A stretch of DNA of 6,532 bases from Alphaproteobacteria bacterium (lineage in GTDB: Bacteria; Pseudomonadota; Alphaproteobacteria; UBA8366), in the NCBI GenBank assembly GCA_018665505.1, contig JABJCS010000644.1, positions 1 to 6,532 of the forward strand. Direction: 5' to 3'. Of the stretch, positions 1 to 4,856 are shown piece by piece. The position numbers and the translations under genes were made by a program. Numbering within the stretch: the stretch's first letter is position 1; every line of letters starts with the position of its first letter. The notes beneath the pieces are model-generated. The model was not told the origin of the DNA and searched no databases. It saw only the letters and a program-made list of their open reading frames with translations.

Positions 1-237
1 CTGCTGGCAGTCGGCGACAATCTCTACTTAGAGACGCCGGCGTCGGGTTCGGCCACTTCAGGTAACCCTGATGCCGCCGGCTTCGGCCGCCTGCAACAAG
101 GCTTCCTCGAGACGTCCAACGTCAACGTCGTTGAAGAGATCACCAATCTCATTACCGCTCAGCGGGCCTACGAGATGAATTCCAAGGTGATCGAAACATC
201 GGATCAGATGATGGCCACCATGACGAACGTAAGGTAA
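1..237 (+). CDS. flgG: FlgG, flagellar distal rod protein (3' end only)
   Basis: These are the last 78 codons of FlgG, the protein that polymerises into the distal rod, the axial drive shaft crossing the periplasm inside the P- and L-rings. The 5' end lies outside the window. The visible part holds the conserved C-terminal helix of rod/hook axial proteins: a GFLETSNVNVVEEITNLI stretch, then TAQRAYEMNSKVI and a terminal TSDQMM segment. The wording of the helix and the short tail after it fit FlgG better than FlgF or FlgE. The TAA stop is 6 bp before flgA, so the two are almost certainly cotranscribed. The order flgG-flgA-flgH is common in Alphaproteobacteria. The identification is secure; nothing can be said about the missing N-terminus or promoter. 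Confidence 0.95.
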   Translation: MLAVGDNLYLETPASGSATSGNPDAAGFGRLQQGFLETSNVNVVEEITNLITAQRAYEMNSKVIETSDQMMATMTNVR

Positions 238-243
238 CAGATC

Positions 244-1221
244 ATGCAACACGCTCAAATATTCAAAAGTGGGCGTCTTATGGGTGCAGCAATATTCCTG
301 GCGGCGGGCCTCCTATCGGTCAGCGATAGTCTCGCCGCCACGCTGCGCCACCACACGATTATCCGCGACGACGTCGTGCGCCTCGGCGACATCTTCCAAG
401 ATGCCGGGAAGCACGCCAACCGCGTCGTCTTGCAGGCGCCGGAACCGGGCAAGCTAATCACCTTGAACGTCCAATGGCTCTATCACGCATCACGTTCATA
501 TGATGTAAAATGGAAACCATTGAGCACCCTAGACCAAGCTGTGCTTGAACGTTCGGCCATACTGATCTCGACCGAACAAATTCGCGAAGTTATCGATGCG
601 GAAATTCGCAACGAATTAGGCAAATCAGACAAGTTTGAAATCGACCTCGACAACCGACTGCTTCAGATGCATTTGCCGGGCGAGGGGATACCTTCGGTCA
701 AAATTAAACGGCTACAACTCGATCCACAAACACGAAGGTTCTCCGCCATGCTCACGGGTGGCGAAGGCCGAACACAGATGAAACGGCATATCAACGCGAC
801 CGGTCGATACCACAGACTCATCGACATTCCGGTTCTAGTGCGGCGCATGCGCAGCGGTGAAACCATCGGACAGCGTGATATTCGTCAAGTAACCGTGCGG
901 GCCGACAAAATAGATATGAACGCCTTGCACGACGCGGAAGACCTGATCGGCATGAGCCCTCTTCGGACTATTTCCGCCGACCGGGCAATCAAGCGAAACG
1001 ATATCCGAATGCCGATATTGGTTCCAAAGGGTTCGATCGTGACCATGGTGTTCCAAACCAACAGGATGACCCTAACTGCTCAGGGCAAAGCTCTGCAGGA
1101 CGGCTCCAAGGGTGACACCATTCGGATCTTGAACGCAAAGACACACAAGACGATTGACGGCACCGTCGTTAACTCGGGAACGGTCACCGTAAATACAGCT
1201 GGCCGTGTGGCTTTGAGGTAG
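244..1221 (+). CDS. flgA: FlgA, P-ring assembly chaperone (SAF domain)
   Basis: FlgA is a periplasmic chaperone needed for FlgI to assemble into the P-ring around the rod. The 325-residue product starts with an export signal: Lys8 and Arg11, a hydrophobic stretch at about 13-27, and a likely signal peptidase I site after Ser-Leu-Ala (29-31). The middle region is poorly conserved. The C-terminal third (about 195-324) is the typical FlgA/SAF region, with IPVLVRRMRSGETIG, a DLIGMSPLRTI segment followed by RAIKRNDI, and a final beta-rich part ending in GTVVNSGTVTV. The ATG at 244 is preferred because an AAGG sits about 9 bp upstream and it supplies the basic n-region; the in-frame ATG at 280 would lose both basic residues. 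It lies 6 bp after flgG and 9 bp before flgH. Its client FlgI is encoded in the separate operon at 3350. Confidence 0.95.
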   Translation: MQHAQIFKSGRLMGAAIFLAAGLLSVSDSLAATLRHHTIIRDDVVRLGDIFQDAGKHANRVVLQAPEPGKLITLNVQWLYHASRSYDVKWKPLSTLDQAVLERSAILISTEQIREVIDAEIRNELGKSDKFEIDLDNRLLQMHLPGEGIPSVKIKRLQLDPQTRRFSAMLTGGEGRTQMKRHINATGRYHRLIDIPVLVRRMRSGETIGQRDIRQVTVRADKIDMNALHDAEDLIGMSPLRTISADRAIKRNDIRMPILVPKGSIVTMVFQTNRMTLTAQGKALQDGSKGDTIRILNAKTHKTIDGTVVNSGTVTVNTAGRVALR

Positions 1222-1230
1222 GAGCAGCCA

Positions 1231-1992
1231 ATGAAAACGCGCCACATGAAACCCCTGATTAAAATCGCCGCCTATGCGCTTTCGGTTGCGGTTCTCGGCG
1301 GATGCAACACTCTGGAACGGCTATCACAAGTCGGTGAGGAGCCGAAACTAACGCGGGTTCAAAACCCGACGCACCGAACAGGTTATCGCCCCATAACAAT
1401 GCCGATGCCGGCGCCAATCCGAGCCGAACGCGCAGCGAACTCACTTTGGCGGGCTGGTTCTCGTGCCTTCTTCAAGGATTTGCGAGCCAATCAAATCGGC
1501 GACATTGTCACTGTCACCGTCGCTGTGGCGGACAAGGTTGAGCTCGACAATTCAATTTCGCGGACACGCAACAACAGCGAGACCGCGAACTTGACGAACT
1601 TCCTCGGATACGAGCAAGCGTTGGACGCCATCTTCCCGCAGACTATTGTCACCCCGACCTTAGTGAATGGGGCCAGCACGTCCGGTGTCGCCGGCGTCGG
1701 CGCCATCGACCGCGAGGAAAAGATCACGACGAAAGTGGCAGCCATGGTTGTCCAAGTACTACCGAACGGTAACCTGGTCATCGAAGGACGCCAAGAAACC
1801 CGGGTAAACGCCGAGGTGCGCGAACTTGCCATCACCGGCATAATTCGCCCACAGGATATTACCAACAGCAATACGATCAATTACGAACAAGTCGCAGAAG
1901 CGCGCCTCGCCTACGGCGGACGCGGAACCCTTACCGACGTGCAGTCACCACGGTACGGGCAACAAATCTACGACATCCTGTTCCCGTTCTAG
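1231..1992 (+). CDS. flgH: FlgH, flagellar L-ring lipoprotein
   Basis: FlgH forms the L-ring, the outer-membrane bushing through which the rod turns. The 253-residue precursor has a lipoprotein signal: a basic start, a hydrophobic stretch and a lipobox Leu-Gly-Gly-Cys at 22-25, making Cys25 the lipidated residue. Family signatures follow in order: NSLWRAGSR (70-78), the GDIVTVTV strand (90-97), VLPNGNLVIEG (176-186), and GIIRPQDI (203-210) with a NTINYEQVAEARLAYGG segment, ending in the usual aromatic C-terminus (FPF). Length is typical of the family. The start has an AGGAG about 7 bp upstream, overlapping the flgA stop region. It is the last gene of the rightward operon and is followed by the stem-loop and terminator at 2016-2105. 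Confidence 0.97.
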   Translation: MKTRHMKPLIKIAAYALSVAVLGGCNTLERLSQVGEEPKLTRVQNPTHRTGYRPITMPMPAPIRAERAANSLWRAGSRAFFKDLRANQIGDIVTVTVAVADKVELDNSISRTRNNSETANLTNFLGYEQALDAIFPQTIVTPTLVNGASTSGVAGVGAIDREEKITTKVAAMVVQVLPNGNLVIEGRQETRVNAEVRELAITGIIRPQDITNSNTINYEQVAEARLAYGGRGTLTDVQSPRYGQQIYDILFPF

Positions 1993-2037
1993 AAGGACAG
2001 ACAAGAAAACGAGAATTTGCAGCGGCTATCGCCTCCA

Positions 2038-2052
2038 TCCTCCTCCTCCTCC
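2038..2052 (+). repeat. (TCC)5 trinucleotide microsatellite in the loop
   Basis: Five perfect tandem TCC units lie inside the loop of the 2016-2069 stem-loop and outside any coding region. In RNA from the plus strand they give overlapping CCUCC motifs, complementary to GGAGG-type ribosome binding sites. Such a tract can change unit number by slippage without disturbing the stem. Confidence 0.8.
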
Positions 2053-2073
2053 AAGATGGTCGCTGCAAAAGAA

Positions 2074-2105
2074 GGGGCCGATGTCGACGGACATCGGCCC
2101 CCTTT
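2074..2105. terminator. Bidirectional intrinsic terminator between flgH and dksA
   Basis: A perfect 12-bp GC-rich stem (2074-2085 with 2090-2101) closes a GACG tetraloop. On the plus strand it is followed by CTTTATTTA and would end the flgG-flgA-flgH transcript. On the minus strand it is followed by TTCTTTT and lies 28 bp past the dksA stop, so it would also end the leftward transcript. The position between converging genes supports a shared terminator. Confidence 0.88.
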
Positions 2106-2128
2106 ATTTATTCTACGAGATTGAAACC

Positions 2129-2557
2129 TTAATCGTCGCGGCGAGTGCGTTCCATACGCTCATGGCGCTCTTGCGCTTCAATACTCAGCGTCGCGATCGG
2201 CCGTGCCTCCAGCCGCCGCAAGGCAATCGGCTCGCCGGTCTCTTCGCAATACCCGTAATTGCCGTCATCGATTCGCTCTAACGCCTCGTCGATTTTCGAT
2301 ATCAACTTGCGTTGCCTATCCCGAGTCCGAAGTTCCAGTGAGCGGTCCGCTTCAAGTGACGCGCGGTCGGCCATATCCGGTTCTGCCAGGCTCTCTTCCT
2401 GCATGTTCTTGAGCGTCTCGCTGGATTCGTCCAGCAATTCCGCCCGCCATTCCAGCAATTTCCGCTGAAAATACTCGCGTTGGCGAGCACTCATAAACTT
2501 TTCTTTTTCGGAGGGTTTGTAATTCTTGGGAAGCGAAGTTCGCTTCTTCGACGCCAT
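2129..2557 (-). CDS. dksA: DksA-family RNA polymerase-binding regulator, Cys-poor zinc-finger type
   Basis: DksA proteins enter the RNA polymerase secondary channel and, with ppGpp, adjust transcription of rRNA, amino-acid and often flagellar genes. The protein has an N-terminal helix, a long coiled coil with the tip motif Asp-Met-Ala-Asp-Arg-Ala (matching the D71/D74/A76 tip of E. coli DksA), and a C-terminal finger region with YGYCEETGEPI and RRLEARPIATLSIEA. The four positions that are Cys in E. coli are here Cys, Thr, Ser and Ala at the same spacing, so classical zinc binding is unlikely. The start at 2557 (142 residues, beginning MASKKR) is chosen because GAGGA lies about 7 bases before it. 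An in-frame ATG at 2578 would add seven residues but place that ribosome binding site inside the gene. It is transcribed from its own promoter and possibly also by read-through from fliX. Confidence 0.92.
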   Translation of the reverse strand: MASKKRTSLPKNYKPSEKEKFMSARQREYFQRKLLEWRAELLDESSETLKNMQEESLAEPDMADRASLEADRSLELRTRDRQRKLISKIDEALERIDDGNYGYCEETGEPIALRRLEARPIATLSIEAQERHERMERTRRDD

Positions 2558-2600
2558 TCTTATTCCTCGCCAAACCATTAACTTAATTCTGGGCGAGCGG

Positions 2601-2629
2601 AGTATATGGAGTGGCTAGCGCTCTCGCAA
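2601..2629 (-). promoter_or_regulatory. Sigma-70-type promoter for dksA with GC-rich discriminator
   Basis: Read on the minus strand, TTGCGA (2629-2624, 4/6 to the -35 consensus) and TATACT (2606-2601, 5/6 to the -10) are separated by exactly 17 bp. The predicted start near 2594 leaves a leader of about 37 bases to the dksA ATG at 2557. The bases just after the -10 (2600-2591) read CCGCTCGCCC, a very GC-rich discriminator of the kind found at promoters inhibited by ppGpp and DksA. Confidence 0.6.
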
Positions 2630-2687
2630 GCCTTTGAATTCGCCGTTAGAATGTACGTCTAGAAAGGAGTCTAAAATTGGATCCGGT

Positions 2688-3113
2688 TCAGGAATCTCGC
2701 TCGTGTTTGGCTAACTCCACGCGGGCTCGCAATTCGATCTCGTCCAAGATTTCCTGTAGAGCCGGATCAGAGACATTTTGGCGCTGTCGTGTCACCAAAT
2801 CAGTGATAGAACGCAATTCGCTTACGGGAATGCCCCCGGCCAGTAACCCCAGCCGGATGGCATCAAGCCGATCCAATACGTCGCCACCCCATTGACGCGC
2901 ACGCGAATTACCGCCGCCTGTCGTCGCATCCTCGACTTCCTGAATCGCTAATAAAGCGTCGACCGCATACGCAGGTGCGGCTCCGCTTACGGGATCGGTG
3001 GATGAGTCATGACTCGCCACTTCCTTGGCGAATTTCCCCGATGGCGATTTTTGTGAGCGGTCGCTCCGCTTGACCGGCGATGATCCAACAGATGTCGTAC
3101 GTTCGATTTTCAT
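2688..3113 (-). CDS. fliX: FliX, class II flagellar assembly regulator
   Basis: In Caulobacter, FliX is a membrane-associated factor that couples completion of early basal-body structures to the activity of FlbD, the sigma-54 activator of later flagellar genes. The 141-residue product starts MKIERT, has a low-complexity Ser/Lys-rich stretch to about residue 45, and then the conserved part: VDALLAIQEVED (51-62), VLDRLDAIRLGLLAGGIP (79-96) and DEIELRARVELAK (124-136). The LLDRLD-LRLGLLAG and IELRA-VELAK pattern is what I recognise as FliX, and the length is typical. AAGG sits 7 bases before the ATG. It is divergent from flgI and shares a 236-bp control region with it. No terminator was seen between fliX and dksA (131 bp), so read-through is possible. 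No clear promoter of its own could be picked out. Confidence 0.88.
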   Translation of the reverse strand: MKIERTTSVGSSPVKRSDRSQKSPSGKFAKEVASHDSSTDPVSGAAPAYAVDALLAIQEVEDATTGGGNSRARQWGGDVLDRLDAIRLGLLAGGIPVSELRSITDLVTRQRQNVSDPALQEILDEIELRARVELAKHERDS

Positions 3114-3179
3114 ATCGAAACCTTAATCCCTTTTCTGACAAGGCGAAACCAATTAAGCGCGGCGACTAAAATTGCGATG

Positions 3180-3216
3180 CCCGGCAAACTTTGCCAATGA
3201 CCCGGCATGGGTTGCC
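3180..3216 (+). promoter_or_regulatory. Paired palindromic upstream elements, candidate FlbD (ftr-like) enhancer sites
   Basis: Two copies of CCCGGCA-N4-TTGCC occur at 3180-3195 and 3201-3216, identical at 12 of 16 positions. Their cores, GGCA-N5-TGCC at 3183-3195 and 3204-3216, are inverted repeats, as expected for a dimeric regulator. The copies start 21 bp apart, about two helical turns, so they face the same side of the DNA. They lie about 110-140 bp upstream of the predicted flgI start, a normal distance for enhancers of a sigma-54 activator. The CCCGGCAA core resembles, from memory, Caulobacter ftr elements bound by FlbD. They also lie 67 bp from the fliX start and might affect that gene. 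Confidence 0.6.
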
Positions 3217-3271
3217 TGACTCTCGACAGGATCAATTCCCCCCTCCCCTAATTTCATTATTTATTCATATA

Positions 3272-3284
3272 TATCAATAAGTTA
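3272..3284 (+). promoter_or_regulatory. IHF binding site
   Basis: TATCAATAAGTTA matches the IHF consensus WATCAA-N4-TTR at every defined position, and lies in an AT-rich stretch (about 3249-3300) with further A/T just 5' of it. It sits between the paired enhancer-like elements and the -24/-12 box, where IHF bends DNA to bring activator and sigma-54 polymerase together. AT-rich DNA gives chance matches, so the placement is as important as the match. Confidence 0.6.
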
Positions 3285-3299
3285 AATATCATAATAAAA

Positions 3300-3315
3300 T
3301 GGCATGCCATTCGCT
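3300..3315 (+). promoter_or_regulatory. Sigma-54 (-24/-12) promoter for the flgI operon
   Basis: TGGCATG-N4-TCGCT matches the sigma-54 consensus TGGCACG-N4-TTGCW at all but two defined positions, with the invariant GG (3301-3302) and GC (3313-3314) separated by the required 10 bp. It predicts a start near 3326, giving a leader of roughly 25-35 bases to flgI. The -24 half lies within a perfect 14-bp palindrome at 3298-3311. A TATAAT at 3315-3320 directly abuts the -12 element. Two enhancer-like repeats and an IHF site lie upstream in the classical order. Confidence 0.72.
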
Positions 3316-3323
3316 ATAATAAG

Positions 3324-3340
3324 TTCGAGGAAATCTCGAA
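3324..3340 (+). other. Small inverted repeat at the start of the flgI leader
   Basis: TTCGAG (3324-3329) and CTCGAA (3335-3340) are perfectly complementary around a 5-base loop, just before the GGGAG at 3343-3347. If transcription starts near 3326, the first pairs of the stem would be lost. It could be a weak leader hairpin or a chance repeat. Confidence 0.3.
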
Positions 3341-3349
3341 ACGGGAGTT

Positions 3350-4510
3350 ATGACGGAGATGAAGAAGTCAGCGACCCATCCCAAGGCAAAAAACCCGGTC
3401 CGAAGGGCCGTGATGGCCTTAACCGTATTTGCGACCTGCATTGCCTGGACGGACAGCGCGATCGCACAATCGCGGATCAAGGATATCGTTGAAATTGAAG
3501 GTGTCCGAGATAATATACTGATCGGTTATGGTTTGGTTGTCGGCCTGAACGGAAGCGGCGATACGCTTTCGAGCAACGTTTTCACCAAGCAAAGCTTGAT
3601 CGGTATGCTCGAGCGCCTGGGCGTCAATGCCAACGACGGGTCTCTCGATGCAAAAAATGTCGCGGCCGTTATGGTAACCGGGCAATTGCCCGCCTTCGCC
3701 CGCCAAGGCGCAAAGATCGATGTCTCTGTCTCCGCTCTCGGTAACTCTAGTAGCCTATTGGGCGGAACCTTACTGGTCACGCCGATGCTCGGTGCCGACG
3801 GCGAAGTCTACGCCGTCGCGCAAGGCACTCTAGCGGTCGGCGGTTTTGCCGCAGCCGGAGCAGCGGAAACCGTCGTAAAAGGCGTACCGACCAGCGGTCG
3901 TATTCCAAACGGCGCCATCGTGGAACGCGAATTACCGTTCAAATTATCCGACCTCAAACGCGTCCATCTTTCGCTGCGCAACCCAGATTTCACGACAGCC
4001 CGCCGCGTCGCGCGAGCGATCAACGCTTTCGTGGGTTTAAAGACCGCAAAGGCTTCCGATAACGCCACGATCATCCTGGACATTCCGAGTACCTATAAAG
4101 GCGAATTGGTCGAACTTCTGACCGATATCGAGCAACTTCAGGTGCAGCCCGACCAAATTGCCAAGGTTATTATCGACGAACAATCCGGCATCATTGTGAT
4201 GGGTGAAAACGTTCGCATCAGTACTGTCGCCATCGCTCAGGGCAATCTGACGATCCGCATTACTGAGACACAACAGGTCGCACAACCAACGCCCTTCTCC
4301 AACACGGGGACGACGGAAACCGTGAACCGGACCGCCGTCGAAGTCGACGAAGGCGAGGATCGCAAGTTCGCGGTCTTGCCGAACGGCGTGACCTTGCAAG
4401 AACTCGTAAACGGCTTGAACGCCCTCGGGATCGGGCCGCGTGACATGATTACCATTCTGCAGGCCGTGAAAGCATCCGGCTCCATGCAAGCCGACATAGA
4501 GGTATTGTAA
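3350..4510 (+). CDS. flgI: FlgI, flagellar P-ring protein
   Basis: FlgI assembles with FlgA's help into the P-ring, the peptidoglycan-level bushing of the basal body. The 386-residue precursor has a Sec signal: a basic start (several Lys/Arg by residue 19), a hydrophobic stretch at about 20-32 and a likely cleavage after Ser-Ala-Ile-Ala (36-39). The mature part opens with RIKDIVEIEGVRDN and the P-ring signature GYGLVVGLNGSGDT (59-72). It continues with GTLLVTPMLGADGEVYAVAQG and ends in the typical VLPNGVTLQELVNGLNALG and QADIEVL. The start is uncertain: GGGAG (3343-3347) is only 2 bp from the ATG at 3350 but 11 bp from the in-frame ATG at 3359, whose product (MKKSATH) would still have a good signal peptide. 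It is the first gene of the operon driven by the predicted sigma-54 promoter and is divergent from fliX. Confidence 0.97.
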   Translation: MTEMKKSATHPKAKNPVRRAVMALTVFATCIAWTDSAIAQSRIKDIVEIEGVRDNILIGYGLVVGLNGSGDTLSSNVFTKQSLIGMLERLGVNANDGSLDAKNVAAVMVTGQLPAFARQGAKIDVSVSALGNSSSLLGGTLLVTPMLGADGEVYAVAQGTLAVGGFAAAGAAETVVKGVPTSGRIPNGAIVERELPFKLSDLKRVHLSLRNPDFTTARRVARAINAFVGLKTAKASDNATIILDIPSTYKGELVELLTDIEQLQVQPDQIAKVIIDEQSGIIVMGENVRISTVAIAQGNLTIRITETQQVAQPTPFSNTGTTETVNRTAVEVDEGEDRKFAVLPNGVTLQELVNGLNALGIGPRDMITILQAVKASGSMQADIEVL

Positions 4511-4511
4511 G

Positions 4512-4853
4512 ATGTTGGATAGTAACGCCTTTGTCGATCAGGTTCAGCAAAGCTATCAAGCGAACTTGGCACCGAGCGTCTCGGCTGGCGGCAAAAAATC
4601 TGCACCGATGTCGAATGCGAAAATCGACGCGGTCGCAGAGGACTTTGAAGCGTTTTTCGTATCCATGATGACCGAATCGATGATGTCGGGCATCAAGACC
4701 GATGGTCCTTTTGGCGGTGGCCAAGGTGAAAAGGTTTTCCGCTCGATACTGGTTCAGGAATACGGCAAGGAAGCGGCATCGCAGGGTAATTTCGGCATCG
4801 CCGATGCGGTCCGTCAACAGCTCCTCAAGATGCAGGAAATGCAGGAAAAGTAG
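4512..4853 (+). CDS. flgJ: FlgJ-like rod-binding protein without hydrolase domain (CheL type)
   Basis: The 113-residue protein matches the rod-binding domain found at the N-terminus of enterobacterial FlgJ, which helps rod subunits assemble in the periplasm. The conserved part runs from about residue 38 to 106: KIDAVAEDFEAFF, MMTESMM, then GGQGEKVFRSILVQEYGKE and GNFGIADAV. The peptidoglycan hydrolase domain of two-domain FlgJ is absent, as is usual in Alphaproteobacteria, where a separate enzyme opens the cell wall. Caulobacter relatives are annotated CheL, so cheL is an alternative symbol. There is one base between the flgI stop and this ATG, with GAGG (4499-4502) inside the end of flgI, so translation is probably coupled. 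No classical signal peptide is seen, consistent with export by the flagellar apparatus. Confidence 0.88.
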   Translation: MLDSNAFVDQVQQSYQANLAPSVSAGGKKSAPMSNAKIDAVAEDFEAFFVSMMTESMMSGIKTDGPFGGGQGEKVFRSILVQEYGKEAASQGNFGIADAVRQQLLKMQEMQEK

Positions 4854-4856
4854 ACG

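Larger units (their letters stand above)
2016..2108 (+). ncRNA. Candidate small RNA / structured 3' UTR with CCUCC-repeat loop
   Basis: Bases 2016-2030 can pair with 2055-2069 to form a 15-bp stem with only two G-U pairs (2025-2060 and 2027-2058). It closes a 24-base loop made almost entirely of C and U, including CCUCC at 2032-2036 and five TCC units at 2038-2052. Four A's then lead into an intrinsic terminator at 2074-2105. On the minus strand both wobble pairs would become A-C mismatches, so the fold favours a rightward transcript. A stem-loop presenting CCUCC repeats just before a terminator resembles known alphaproteobacterial sRNAs with CCUCCUCCC-type, anti-Shine-Dalgarno-like loops. 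No convincing promoter was seen in the flgH 3' end, so it may be processed from flgH mRNA. The 5' end is a guess. It could also simply be an mRNA-stabilising 3' hairpin. Confidence 0.45.

Noticed and set aside
1491..1880. Minus-strand 129-codon open frame inside flgH
   Set aside because: It is antisense to conserved FlgH coding sequence, has no recognisable domain, and has the Ser/Val/Thr-rich composition of a shadow frame.
2558..2578. Upstream ATG of dksA at 2578
   Set aside because: It would place the GAGGA ribosome binding site inside the coding region and has no good ribosome binding site of its own; the MASKKR start at 2557 is better supported.
2655..2676. Terminator hairpin after fliX
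   Set aside because: The GTCTA motifs here are direct, not inverted, repeats and no GC-rich stem with a T-run is present, so no terminator is called.
2677..2895. Plus-strand 72-codon frame starting TTG with an ideal AGGAG ribosome binding site 7 bp upstream, antisense to fliX
   Set aside because: It lies almost wholly antisense to the well-supported fliX gene, its protein is a Ser/Arg-rich composition artefact without recognisable motifs, and no promoter is seen before it.
3169..3197. Minus-strand sigma-70 promoter for fliX (TTGGCA, 17 bp, CAATTT)
   Set aside because: The -10 matches consensus at only 2 of 6 positions, so the pair is not convincing, although a fliX promoter must lie somewhere here.
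3204..3216. GGCATGGGTTGCC as a sigma-54 -24/-12 box closer to the enhancers
   Set aside because: GG and GC are separated by 8 bp instead of 10, so it cannot be a functional -24/-12 pair; it fits better as the second palindromic repeat.
3279..3300. CtrA-type TTAA-N7-TTAA site in the AT-rich part of the fliX-flgI spacer
   Set aside because: Only half-sites are present; no pair with 7-bp spacing was found.
4037..4489. Minus-strand 150-codon open frame inside flgI
   Set aside because: The plus-strand frame encodes clear FlgI throughout; the antisense frame has no family motifs and is overlapped by other unsupported antisense frames.
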